NCBI GenBank assembly: GCA_963706315.1
Contig: CAVPMA010000005.1
Coordinates: forward strand, 248,001-312,000
Origin: CALMEC01 sp963706315
Lineage (GTDB): Bacteria; Actinomycetota; Thermoleophilia; Miltoncostaeales; Miltoncostaeaceae
Direction of reading: 5' to 3'
Length of the DNA stretch: 64,000 nt
A model generated the notes under the pieces. The model ran no database searches, was not told where the DNA came from, and saw only the letters and a list, made by a program, of their open reading frames with translations. Both the position numbers and the translations under genes were made by a program. This document shows, piece after piece, positions 16,578 to 24,968 of the stretch. Within the stretch, counting starts at the first letter, position 1. Each line of letters begins with the position of its first letter.

Positions 16578-18031
16578 GACGACTCGCCCTGGACGAGATC
16601 GCGGACGAGATCGCCGACGGCCTTCGGATCCGCCCGCCCCTGCGTGGCCTTCATGACCTGACCCACGAAGAAGCCGACGAGCTTGTCCTGGCCGTCGCGA
16701 AGCTGCTGGGCCTGCTCAGGATTCTCCGCGATGACCTGCTCGACGATGCCGCGCAGCTCGTCGCCGGCGCCGATGGCGGCGAGGCCCCGCTCCTCGACGA
16801 TCGCGCGTGGATCCCCCCCGGTCTCGGCGACCGCGGGGAGCACGACCTCCTTGGCGTTGGGCCTGCTGAGCTCGCCTCTCTCCACCAGCGTGATCAGCGC
16901 GGCGAGCCGCTCGGGCGTCACGTTGCTCTCCCACGGCTCCTCGCCGCGCTCGGCGAGCAGCGCCCGCAGGTCGCCTCGGATCCAGTTCGCGGCGAGCTTG
17001 GGATCGACCAGCGCCGCCGTCTGCTCGAGGTAGGCCGACAGCTCCCGGGTCTCGGTCAGCACCTCCGCGTCCTCGAACGACAGGCCGAGCTCCTGCTGGT
17101 AGCGGCGACGGCGCGCGACCGGCAACTCGGGCAGCGACGCGCGAAGCTCCGCCACCCACGCGGGGTCGGGCGCCAGGGGCGCGAGGTCGGGCTCGGGGAA
17201 GTACCGGTAGTCGTGCGCCTCCTCCTTGCTGCGCAGCGGATGCAGCTCACCGGTGGCGTGGTCGAAGTGGAGCGTCTCCTGCACGACCCGCTCGCCCGAC
17301 TCGAGCAGCCCGATCTGCCTGGCGATCTCCGCCTCGATCCCGCGGCGAAGGAACGTGAACGAGTTCATGTTCTTCAGCTCGGTCTTCGTGCCGAGCTCGC
17401 TGGATCCCACCGGCCGGACGCTGACGTTCGCGTCAGCCCGCATCGACCCCTCCTCCATGTTGCAGTCGCTCACGCCGAGCTCCAGGAGCGTGTGGCGCAG
17501 CTGCTTCAGGAAGTCGGAGGCCTCCTGGCCGGAGCGGAAGTCCGGCTCGGTGACGATCTCCGCCAGCGGCGTGCCCCCCCGGTTGAAGTCGACCGCGGAC
17601 TGCTCGGCGCCGGCGCGGCGCCCGCCCGCCGACAGGTGCAGCAGCTTCGCGGCGTCCTCCTCGAGATGGACGCGGGTAATGCGGACCGCGCGCTCCCCGT
17701 CCTCCTGCAGGTAGGTGAACGTGCCGCCGACGCAGAGCGGCTCGTCGTACTGGCTGATCTGGTACGCCTTCGGCAGGTCAGGGTAGAAGTAGTTCTTGCG
17801 GTGGAACGTCGACTCCGGCGCGATCTCGCACCCCAGCGCCAGACCGGCGAGGATGCCCAGCCGGATCGCCTCGGCGTTCGCCACCGGGAGCGCCCCGGGG
17901 TGAGCGAGGCACACCGGGCAGGTGTGCGTGTTCGGCGGGTCGCCGAACGACAGCTCGCAACCGCAGAACATCTTCGTGCGGGTCAGCAGCTGCACGTGGA
18001 TCTCGATCCCGATGACGGCTTCGTAGGACAT
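16574..18031 (-). CDS. gatB: Asp-tRNA(Asn)/Glu-tRNA(Gln) amidotransferase subunit B
   Basis: tRNA-binding kinase-like subunit of GatCAB, which amidates mischarged Glu-tRNA(Gln) or Asp-tRNA(Asn). The 485 residues match the family. GIEIHVQLLTRTKMFCGC holds zinc-binding Cys, CPVCLAHPGALPVAN the second pair, KNYFYPDLPKAYQISQYDEP the active pocket; a C-terminal YqeY-like tail domain is present. It is separated from gatA by 191 bases holding a long hairpin element. The secreted-protein gene follows by a 4-base overlap. Confidence 0.96.
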   Translation of the reverse strand: MSYEAVIGIEIHVQLLTRTKMFCGCELSFGDPPNTHTCPVCLAHPGALPVANAEAIRLGILAGLALGCEIAPESTFHRKNYFYPDLPKAYQISQYDEPLCVGGTFTYLQEDGERAVRITRVHLEEDAAKLLHLSAGGRRAGAEQSAVDFNRGGTPLAEIVTEPDFRSGQEASDFLKQLRHTLLELGVSDCNMEEGSMRADANVSVRPVGSSELGTKTELKNMNSFTFLRRGIEAEIARQIGLLESGERVVQETLHFDHATGELHPLRSKEEAHDYRYFPEPDLAPLAPDPAWVAELRASLPELPVARRRRYQQELGLSFEDAEVLTETRELSAYLEQTAALVDPKLAANWIRGDLRALLAERGEEPWESNVTPERLAALITLVERGELSRPNAKEVVLPAVAETGGDPRAIVEERGLAAIGAGDELRGIVEQVIAENPEQAQQLRDGQDKLVGFFVGQVMKATQGRADPKAVGDLVRDLVQGESS

Positions 18032-18066
18032 CTAGACGCCCCCTCCAGCATCATCAGCCGCGCGAG

Positions 18067-18208
18067 GCGTTTGAGCGACCCGCGGGGTCGCCAATAGGCC
18101 GGCCAAGTGCCGTGCTGAACGCGGCGCATGGTCCGCCTTGGGCGGCCTGTGAGCCGCCCTCGCGGACGCGGCACGCGAGCTACCAGCCACCACGGGCGAC
18201 TCAAACGC
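18067..18208 (-). ncRNA. Long nested hairpin element between gatA and gatB
   Basis: A 142-base imperfect palindrome. Perfect 9-bp termini GCGTTTGAG/CTCAAACGC (18067-18075 with 18200-18208) enclose GTGCCG/CGGCAC (18107-18112 with 18169-18174), GTCCGC/GCGGAC (18131-18136 with 18162-18167) and an apical 7-bp GGGCGGC/GCCGCCC (18140-18146 with 18153-18159) around the loop CTGTGA. It could be a processed spacer hairpin, a regulatory RNA tuning gatB, or a MITE-like repeat. I found no second copy in the window. Type and strand are inference. Confidence 0.5.
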
Positions 18209-18222
18209 TGGCGGGGGCTGAA

Positions 18223-19662
18223 TCATGCGAGTCCCGGCGGAGTCGGGTCGAAGCCGATGGCCTGCTCGAGCGCGTGGGCGGCTGCGAAGAGGCGGTTCTC
18301 GCTGAAGGCCGGTCCGGCGAGCTGCAGCCCGACCGGAAGGTCCTCGGACAGCCCGCAGGGGATTGAGATGGCGGGCAGGCCCGCGAGGCTGACGGGGATC
18401 GTGCAGACGTCTGCCAGGTACATGGAGTACGGGTCGGCGGTACGGGCGCCGAGCGGGAAGGCCACGGTGGGCGACGTGGGCGACGCGACGAGGTCGACGT
18501 CGGCGAACGCCTTGGCGAAGTCCTCGACGATCAGCGTGCGCACCTTCTGCGCCTGGCGGTAGTAGGCGTCGTAGTACCCGGATGCCAGCGCGAAGGTCCC
18601 GAGCATGATCCGGCGCTTGACCTCCGGGCCAAACAGGCCGCCGCGCGTGAGCTCGTACTGGTCGGTGAGCGACTCGGCGTCCGCTCGGGGCCCGTAGCGC
18701 ACGCCGTCGAAGCGGGCGAGGTTCGCAGAGCACTCGGCCGGCGCGATGAGGTAGTACGTCGCCAGGCCGTGCTCGCTGGACGGCAGCGTGATCGGCACGA
18801 CGGTGGCGCCGACATCCTCGGCGAGCCCGAGCGAGCGCTCCACCGCCGCGCGTACCCCGGGCTCGACCCCCTCGCCCATCAGCTCCTCGACGACCCCGAT
18901 CCGCATCCCGTCGAGCCGCTCCGCCACCGGGAGAGCCACCGGCTCCGGCCAATCGAGCGAGGTCGAGTCCAACGGGTCGCGCCCGACCATAAACGACAGC
19001 AGCCGCGCCGCGTCGCGCACCGTCCGGGCGAACGGGCCGACCTGGTCGAGCGACGACGCGAACGCGATCAGCCCGTACCGCGACACCGCCCCGTACGTCG
19101 GCTTCATCCCGACGATCCCGCAGAGGGCGGCGGGCTGGCGGATGGATCCGCCCGTGTCGGTGCCGAGCGCCCAGGGTGCCTGGCAAGCCGCGACGGCCGC
19201 GGCGGACCCACCGCTCGAGCCGCCCGGGACGCGGTCCGGATCCCACGGGTTGCGGGTGAGCTGGAACGCCGAGTTCTCGGTGCTCGACCCCATCGCGAAC
19301 TCGTCCATGTTCGTCTTGCCGATCACCACCGCCCCGGCCGCCTCGAGGCGCGCGACGCAGGTCGCCGTGTACACGGGCGTGAAGCCCTCGAGGATGCGGG
19401 AGCCGGCGGTCGTCACGAGGCCGCGGGTCGAGAGCACGTCCTTGATCGCGAGGGGGACGCCGCGCAGCGGCGGCTTGTCGTCCATCGCGTCGATCTCACG
19501 CGCACGCGCGCGGGCGCGATCGCCGTCGAGGGCGAGGTACGAACCCCACGGGTCGTCGGCGGCACGCGCGAGGTACGCCTCGGTGAGCTCGAGCGCGGTC
19601 GTGTCGCCGGCGGCCAGCGACTCCAGTGCCAGCTCGGCGGTGAGCGATCTCGGGTCGATCAT
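18223..19662 (-). CDS. gatA: Asp-tRNA(Asn)/Glu-tRNA(Gln) amidotransferase subunit A
   Basis: Glutaminase subunit of GatCAB, an amidase-signature enzyme. The 479 residues carry the catalytic Ser-cisSer-Lys triad: Lys in LAIKDVLSTRG, and the serines in PGGSSGGSAAAVAA and GTDTGGSIRQPAAL; GMKPTYGAVSRYG follows. The start ATG 19662 overlaps the gatC stop by four bases. The order gatC-gatA-gatB is the usual actinobacterial one. Confidence 0.97.
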   Translation of the reverse strand: MIDPRSLTAELALESLAAGDTTALELTEAYLARAADDPWGSYLALDGDRARARAREIDAMDDKPPLRGVPLAIKDVLSTRGLVTTAGSRILEGFTPVYTATCVARLEAAGAVVIGKTNMDEFAMGSSTENSAFQLTRNPWDPDRVPGGSSGGSAAAVAACQAPWALGTDTGGSIRQPAALCGIVGMKPTYGAVSRYGLIAFASSLDQVGPFARTVRDAARLLSFMVGRDPLDSTSLDWPEPVALPVAERLDGMRIGVVEELMGEGVEPGVRAAVERSLGLAEDVGATVVPITLPSSEHGLATYYLIAPAECSANLARFDGVRYGPRADAESLTDQYELTRGGLFGPEVKRRIMLGTFALASGYYDAYYRQAQKVRTLIVEDFAKAFADVDLVASPTSPTVAFPLGARTADPYSMYLADVCTIPVSLAGLPAISIPCGLSEDLPVGLQLAGPAFSENRLFAAAHALEQAIGFDPTPPGLA

Positions 19663-19940
19663 CCGATGCGTGGCACCACGAACCCGCCGTCGGCGGCCTC
19701 GGGGGCCTCGTGAAGCGCCTCGTCAACAGTGAGACTCGGCCGCGGGACGTCGTCGCGAAGGACGTTGCGCAACGCGATCACGTGCGACGTCGGCGCCACG
19801 TCGACGAGGTCGAGCGACTGGATTCGCTCGATGTGCACGAGGATGCCGTTGAGCTCCTCCTGCATGCGAAGTTCCTCGTCGCCCTCCAGCCGCAGCCGGG
19901 CGAGCCGGGCCATGTGACGGGTGGTCTCCAGATCGATCAC
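19659..19940 (-). CDS. gatC: Asp-tRNA(Asn)/Glu-tRNA(Gln) amidotransferase subunit C
   Basis: A 93-residue belt subunit that stabilises GatA-GatB. The helices TRHMARLARLRLEGDEE and ELNGILVHIERIQSLDL, plus the LRDDVPRPSL motif, are typical. Start GTG 19940 is preceded at seven bases by TAGGAT (19948-19953), a good -10 for a leaderless message; it is the first gene of the gat operon. Confidence 0.95.
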   Translation of the reverse strand: MIDLETTRHMARLARLRLEGDEELRMQEELNGILVHIERIQSLDLVDVAPTSHVIALRNVLRDDVPRPSLTVDEALHEAPEAADGGFVVPRIG

Positions 19941-19953
19941 GACGGCGATCCTA

Positions 19954-20295
19954 GTGCACCACTCGCACCAGCGCCGGGCGGCCGACCCGCCCGCTGCACG
20001 TCCAGCGTGATGGCGAAGCGCCGGCGGTCGTCAACCCGCCGCACGAGCGGCCCCGCCCGAAGGCCGGCCCGCCGACCGCCGCGGCGCCCCCGGCGGGCCA
20101 GGTCAATCCCGCCGGAGCCTGACCCACTTGAAGACCTTCGCGATCCCGATCGGGCACTCCTGCTGGCGATCGCCGTGGGGATCCGCCTCGGCTTCAGGTC
20201 CGCCGGCAACGCGTCGGATGACATCGAGTGCGCCGCCACGTCCTGGTCGCCGGGCGCCGCTGAACCGCGCCGAGATCCATCGCCCTCCGTATCGA
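19954..20295. other. Intergenic region without a supportable gene
   Basis: About 340 bases between the MMPL gene and gatC. Short open frames exist on both strands but none has a start signal, a recognisable protein or a consistent reading. The region is GC-rich with small palindromes (for example CCGCCGCGGCG near 20080). It could be a decayed gene: the minus-strand frames read plausibly in short pieces that shift between frames. No terminator with a T run is seen. Confidence 0.5.
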
Positions 20296-22398
20296 CTAGT
20301 GGCCGAACCGCACGTCCGGGAGGAGCCTGTCGAGCCACCGCGGCTGCCACCACGCAGCCCTTCCCGCCAGGCGCAGGGCGACGGGAAGCAGCACGAGCCG
20401 AACGAGGAACGCGTCGAGCAGCACCGCAACGCCGAGGATGATCCCCATCTCCTTCGGTGGCAGCGGCCCGGACAGCGCGAACGTGAAGAACACCGCGACC
20501 ATCACCGCCCCGGCGGCGAGGATCACGCGCCCCGAGTGTGCGAGGCCGCTGACCATCGCATCCTTCGGATCCTTCGAAATGTCCCAATGCTCCTTCGCCG
20601 AGGAGAGCAGGAACACGGTGTAGTCCATCGAGATGGCGAAGATCATTGCGAAGAAGAAGACCGGCCCCCACGCGTCCAGAAACCCCTGCGACTCGAAGCC
20701 CAGGAGATCGGCGAGGTGTCCCTCCTGGAAGATCAGCCGGGCGATCCCGAACGCCGCACCCGTGGCGAGGAGGTTCGTGACCACGCCGATCGCGGCGACG
20801 AGCGGCGCCTGGAGCGCCACGAGCAGCAGCAGGAACCCGAGCGCGAGCACGATGCCGATCACCAGCGGGGTCGCACGGCCGAGGGCCTGTTCGAGGTCGA
20901 AGTTCTCCACGGCCGCCCCCCCGACGAGGGTGCCATCCGGCAGCGCCTGTCGCAGGCGCTTGACGGCGGCTCCCAGCGCCGGGTCTGAGGGGTCGGCGGC
21001 CGGGATCGCCTGGACGAGCGCGAGGTCGCCGGCGCCGGGCTGCGGCGGGAAGATCCGGGCGATCGCGGGATCTGCCGCTGCCAGCCGCGCCGATTCGGCG
21101 GCACTCGCCTGCGGGCCGACGATCTGGATCGCCCCGGGGGCGCCCGGGCCGAACGCCGCTTGCACCTGCTCGTACCCCACGCGGGACGAATCGCTGGTGG
21201 GCACCACCACAATCGACGGCATGCCCGTATCGAGGCCGATCACCGGGATCGCCAGGATGAGCAGGATCGCCGCGGCGATCGCGCCGTGCAGGCCGGGGCG
21301 CCGCCACAACCGCTCACCCCAGCGGGCGAAGCGCTCGGAGCGGTGCTCTCCGCCGTGCACCCATGGCAGCGAGTACTTGTTGATGCGGGTCCCGAGCCGG
21401 GCGAGCACGGCCGGGAGCAGCGTGAGCGTCGCCGCCATGATGAAGATGACCGACAGCATGATCCCGAGCGCCATCGATCGGAACGCCGGGCTCGGCACGA
21501 GCATCACCGCCGACAGCGAGATCAACACGGTGATCCCGGAGAACAGGACGGCCTTTCCCGCGGTGTCCATGGTCTTCGCGACGGCGTCGACCACCGGCAT
21601 CCGGGAGCCGAAGAGCGCCGCCCGAAACCGCACGACGAGGAACAGTGCGTAGTCGATCCCGAGCGCGAGGGCGAACATGAGCGCGAAGTTCATCGCCCAG
21701 ATCGACACGTCGAACACCTGCGCGGCGAGCCACAGTGCCCCGGCCGAGGCGACGAGTCCGACGATGGTCAGCATCAGCGGAAGCCCCGCGGCGACCAGCG
21801 CCCCGAACGCCAGCACCAAGATCCCGAGGGTTACGGGCCACGAGAGCACCTCGGACTTCATCATCGCGGACTTGTTGGCCTCGTTGAAGTCGGACCACAT
21901 GCCCGACGCGCCCGTGAGGCTCACGGTCACGCCCGGAGCCCCGGCGTCGGCGAGCGGCCCCTTCAGCCGATCGGCCGCGCGCACCATCTGGGTGGGGTCG
22001 CCTGCCGCTCCCGCCATCACGACAGCGGTGCGTCCGTCCTCCGAGATCGTCGATCCCGCGGCGGGAGGCGTGACGGCCGCGATCGCGTGGTCGCGGCCGA
22101 GCAGGCCCTGTGTGCGCTGCACGGACGCGGCGAACGCCGGGTCGGCGACCGTGAGGCCGTCCGAGTGGATCACTGCCATGAGCCCGGTGCTCGCCTGGCC
22201 ACCGAAGTTGGCTTGGATCAGGTCCCGGGCGGCGACGGATTCGGAGCCAGAGTCCTCCCAGCCCGCGCCGGACAGCGCATGCTCAGCACGCGGCGCGAGC
22301 GCACCGAACCCGACGACGAGGACGATCCAGAGCGCGAAGACCGCCCGGGTGTGGGTCGCCGCCCACCGGCCGAGGCGACCGACGGGCCCGACGCTCAT
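20296..22398 (-). CDS. MMPL/RND-family transporter
   Basis: A 700-residue proton-driven exporter of the MmpL type. The first TM (AVFALWIVLVVGFGAL) is followed by a large extracytoplasmic domain, then a block of five TM segments with the motif GIDYALFLVVRFR; a second soluble domain and a second TM block containing SMDYTVFLLSSAKEHW complete the duplicated layout. Start ATG 22398 overlaps the ArsR stop (ATGA). Likely substrates are lipids or drugs; the regulator gives no clear hint. The length is in the shorter range of the family. Confidence 0.9.
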   Translation of the reverse strand: MSVGPVGRLGRWAATHTRAVFALWIVLVVGFGALAPRAEHALSGAGWEDSGSESVAARDLIQANFGGQASTGLMAVIHSDGLTVADPAFAASVQRTQGLLGRDHAIAAVTPPAAGSTISEDGRTAVVMAGAAGDPTQMVRAADRLKGPLADAGAPGVTVSLTGASGMWSDFNEANKSAMMKSEVLSWPVTLGILVLAFGALVAAGLPLMLTIVGLVASAGALWLAAQVFDVSIWAMNFALMFALALGIDYALFLVVRFRAALFGSRMPVVDAVAKTMDTAGKAVLFSGITVLISLSAVMLVPSPAFRSMALGIMLSVIFIMAATLTLLPAVLARLGTRINKYSLPWVHGGEHRSERFARWGERLWRRPGLHGAIAAAILLILAIPVIGLDTGMPSIVVVPTSDSSRVGYEQVQAAFGPGAPGAIQIVGPQASAAESARLAAADPAIARIFPPQPGAGDLALVQAIPAADPSDPALGAAVKRLRQALPDGTLVGGAAVENFDLEQALGRATPLVIGIVLALGFLLLLVALQAPLVAAIGVVTNLLATGAAFGIARLIFQEGHLADLLGFESQGFLDAWGPVFFFAMIFAISMDYTVFLLSSAKEHWDISKDPKDAMVSGLAHSGRVILAAGAVMVAVFFTFALSGPLPPKEMGIILGVAVLLDAFLVRLVLLPVALRLAGRAAWWQPRWLDRLLPDVRFGH

Positions 22399-22739
22399 CG
22401 CGAGCTCCCCTCGCCGATGAGCTCATGGAGTTCGGCAACCTGACGCTGGAGGGTCCCGCAGACCTCGTCGCACATCCTCAGCACGCTCGGGTCCTCGATG
22501 GCGTAGTACGAGAAGCCCCCCTCCTTGCGGCGGGAGACGATCCCGAGCGAGAGCAGCAGGCCAAGATGCTTCGACACGTTCTGCTGCGTGTACCCGAGCT
22601 CGTCGGAGAGCTGCTGGACCGTGTGGACCGACGTGCGAAGCCGCTCGAGGATTCGGATGCGGCTCGGCTCGCCGAGCGCGCGAAAGCGCTGGGCGATGAG
22701 CTCGACGAGTGCATCGGGAAGCGGACGAGCAGAGTCCAC
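22395..22739 (-). CDS. ArsR-family winged-helix repressor
   Basis: A 114-residue DNA-binding regulator. FRALGEPSRIRILERLR and the recognition helix LSDELGYTQQNVSKHLGLL are classic ArsR; the wing is GIVSRRKEGGFSYYAIEDP. A single CDEVC motif lies near the C-terminus (residues about 88-92) and could bind a metal or sense thiols, though the canonical CxCxxC of helix 3 is absent. Start GTG 22739 has GGAAGG ten bases upstream. Coupled to the MMPL gene, which it probably represses together with itself. Confidence 0.9.
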   Translation of the reverse strand: MDSARPLPDALVELIAQRFRALGEPSRIRILERLRTSVHTVQQLSDELGYTQQNVSKHLGLLLSLGIVSRRKEGGFSYYAIEDPSVLRMCDEVCGTLQRQVAELHELIGEGSSR

Positions 22740-22752
22740 GGCGGCGAACCTT

Positions 22753-22801
22753 CCTGATTCGGGTTGACAATCAGGACTCTCTCATACAACTGTGTAGTTG
22801 T
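22753..22801 (-). promoter_or_regulatory. Twin inverted repeats upstream of the ArsR-MMPL operon
   Basis: Two perfect inverted repeats lie in the leader: CCTGATT-N9-AATCAGG (22753-22775) and ACAACT-GTGT-AGTTGT (22786-22801). Both are of the size expected for a dimeric winged-helix repressor and lie 14 and 47 bases from the start codon. Which one is the ArsR operator cannot be decided from sequence. Confidence 0.6.
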
Positions 22802-22843
22802 CTAGTGGTAAATCGGGTCGGCGGATCGCCATCGCCCGCAGGG

Positions 22844-23821
22844 TCAGGAGAGCGGTTGCGTCGGGCCGGTCGGCGGGGCCTCGGCGTCCGCGCGGCTGGT
22901 TCGCGCGTGGCGAATCGCCTCGCGGATCGACATGCCGCGCAGCATCAGGCTCAGGCACACCGCGGCGAGCAAAAGGTTGAACAGGAGGATCGCGAGCTCC
23001 ATGCCAACGCTGAGCGCGAGGATCTCGCTGCTCGTGCCCGCCGACGCCAGCACCGGCACGAGCAGCGCCTGCTTCGGACCGAGCCCGCCCGGCGTGAGCG
23101 GCAGGCTGGTCGCGACCGAGCCCACGACGAGCACCAGGAGCGCGTTCTTCAGGCTGGCATCGACATGGAAGGCCTGTAGGAAGAAGGCCGCCGCGATGAC
23201 CCGGCACACCCACCCGGTCGCCTGGAAGCTCGCGACGGTGCGAACGTAGCGACGCGGCTCGCGGAGGATCGCGAGCCCCTGCTCGACGCGCGCCCAGAAT
23301 GCGCGGACCCTGTGGCCGTAGACGATGAGCGCAGCCGCCACCGCCCCGGCGGCGAGGATGGCGACGGTGAACACCGCTTGGGGGTGGTTGACGACCCAGG
23401 AGAACTCGAACAGGCCGGCGCCGGGCAGGCCGTCGGCGATCCCGATCTGCCAGGCCCAGATCAGTAGCAGGACACCGACCGCCATGTCGAACACCGTCTC
23501 TACGACGAGGCTCGCGGCGATCGTGGGGTACGTGGCGTCCTCGATGCGGGAGTGGACGAGGAAGAGCTTGACGGCGTCGCCCCCACGCGCGGGGACGACC
23601 CCGTTGATGCCGACGCCGACGCAGTAGGCGCCGAAAACGTCACGCCACCGCACCCGCTCGTTGGGGTAGGCGGCCTGCAGGATGTTCGTCCAGGCCCGCG
23701 TCCGCAGGGCGAGGTTGGCGAGATGAAACAGCAGGGCGACAGTGAGCGCCCCGAAGCTCACCGCCGCCAGCGAGTCCGCGAACGCCTCGACGGCGTTCCA
23801 GAGGCCGCGGAGGGAATCCAC
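22844..23821 (-). CDS. LPG-synthase-TM/UPF0104-type membrane protein
   Basis: A 325-residue polytopic protein of the lysylphosphatidylglycerol-synthase transmembrane family without the soluble transferase domain. Eight or so helices are visible. GVGINGVVPARGGDAVKLFLV and SLPLTPGGLGPKQALLVPV are the family's conserved blocks. Members act as lipid flippases or in lipid-linked processes; the substrate is unknown. GTG 23821 has TACCCT (23828-23833) six bases upstream, so a leaderless start is likely, which excludes a long Arg-rich extension further upstream. Divergent from thiL. Confidence 0.85.
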   Translation of the reverse strand: MDSLRGLWNAVEAFADSLAAVSFGALTVALLFHLANLALRTRAWTNILQAAYPNERVRWRDVFGAYCVGVGINGVVPARGGDAVKLFLVHSRIEDATYPTIAASLVVETVFDMAVGVLLLIWAWQIGIADGLPGAGLFEFSWVVNHPQAVFTVAILAAGAVAAALIVYGHRVRAFWARVEQGLAILREPRRYVRTVASFQATGWVCRVIAAAFFLQAFHVDASLKNALLVLVVGSVATSLPLTPGGLGPKQALLVPVLASAGTSSEILALSVGMELAILLFNLLLAAVCLSLMLRGMSIREAIRHARTSRADAEAPPTGPTQPLS

Positions 23822-23912
23822 GCCCTCAGGGTAGCGGCGACTCCGGCGATTCCACCTCGTCGGCGGCGCACGTTCCGGGCGACGCCGCGCCTCTGGTAGC
23901 GTCGCCCGGGGA

Positions 23913-24968
23913 ATGGCCGGCCGCGATCCGCGACACCTGACGGGGCCCACGACGGAGGCCCGGGTGATCTCCGAGCTCGCTCTGATCGAACGTCTCGCCG
24001 GGCTCGCCGTGCTCCGGCCCGGGGTGGAGATCGGCATCGGCGACGACGCCGCGGTCCTCGCCGGAGACCCGCCGATGGTCGTGACTCAGGACCTCCTCAT
24101 CGACGACGTCCAGTTCCGCCGGAGGACATCGAGCCTGCTCGACATCGGCCACAAGGCGATCGCGGTGAACCTCTCGGATCTCGCGGCGATGGGCGCCGTG
24201 CCCATCGCGGTGTTCGTCGGGCTCGTGCTTCCCCAGGCGATGCCGTTGACGACGTCGGACGTCGAGGAGCTCTACCGCGGAATGGAAGCCGTCGCGAGCG
24301 AGCACTCCGTCACGATCGCCGGCGGGGACATCACGATCGGCCCGGTGCTCACCCTCGCGGTGACCGCGGTGGGCCGGATGCCCGTCGGGGTCGCGGCCGC
24401 TCGCCGCTCGGGCGCGAGGCCCGGCGACCTCGTGTGCGTCACGGGGCCGCTGGGCGCCGCCGCCGCGGGCCTGCTCGTGCTCGATCACCCCGAGCTCGCG
24501 ACGGGGGTCGACCACGCACCGGCCCTGCGCGATTCCGCGCGGCGACCGGCCCCGCGCCTGGCAGCCGGGCAGCGGCTCGCGGCCGCCGGCGTCCACGCGA
24601 TGCTCGACTGCTCCGACGGGCTCGCGCTCGACGCCCTGCGGATCGCCCAGGCCTCGGGCGTCACCGTCGCGATCGAGCTCGCCGACGTTCCCATCGCTGC
24701 AGGCGTGGCCGCGGTCGCCGCCAATGCGCGCCGCGACGCCGATCTGCTCGCGGCGACGGGTGGCGAGGACTACGAGCTGATCGTCGCCGCCCCGCCCGAG
24801 CAGATCGATGCGCTGCGCCGCGACGTCGAGTTCCCGCTCATCGCAGTGGGCACGGTCAGTGCCGGACCCCCCGAGCTCCTGGTGACGCGCGAGGGCCGTC
24901 CCGTGCCGCTCACCACGCTGGGCTGGGAGCACCGCACCGGCGACGATGCGGGCTCGCCGAATCCCTAG
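23913..24968 (+). CDS. thiL: Thiamine-monophosphate kinase
   Basis: Phosphorylates thiamine monophosphate to the active diphosphate. The 351 residues show the PurM-like fold: GIGDDAAVL with metal-binding Asp, TQDLLIDDVQFR, GHKAIAVNLSDLAAMGA, AGGDITIGP, and MLDCSDGLALDALR in the C-terminal half; GGEDYEL marks the end. Start ATG 23913 lies ten bases after TAGCGT; a later GTG (codon 18) is possible. It is a lone thiamine gene here and has no TPP riboswitch. Its TAG stop overlaps that of ftsH on the opposite strand. Confidence 0.94.
   Translation: MAGRDPRHLTGPTTEARVISELALIERLAGLAVLRPGVEIGIGDDAAVLAGDPPMVVTQDLLIDDVQFRRRTSSLLDIGHKAIAVNLSDLAAMGAVPIAVFVGLVLPQAMPLTTSDVEELYRGMEAVASEHSVTIAGGDITIGPVLTLAVTAVGRMPVGVAAARRSGARPGDLVCVTGPLGAAAAGLLVLDHPELATGVDHAPALRDSARRPAPRLAAGQRLAAAGVHAMLDCSDGLALDALRIAQASGVTVAIELADVPIAAGVAAVAANARRDADLLAATGGEDYELIVAAPPEQIDALRRDVEFPLIAVGTVSAGPPELLVTREGRPVPLTTLGWEHRTGDDAGSPNP

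Noticed and set aside
22793..22812. tRNA-like stretch TAGTTGTCTAGTGGTAAA
   Set aside because: It resembles a D-loop only; no acceptor stem, anticodon arm or TpsiC sequence follows, and it lies inside the ArsR operator.
23822..23912. TPP riboswitch before thiL
   Set aside because: The spacer is short, and the conserved CTGAGA and ACCTGA boxes are missing.
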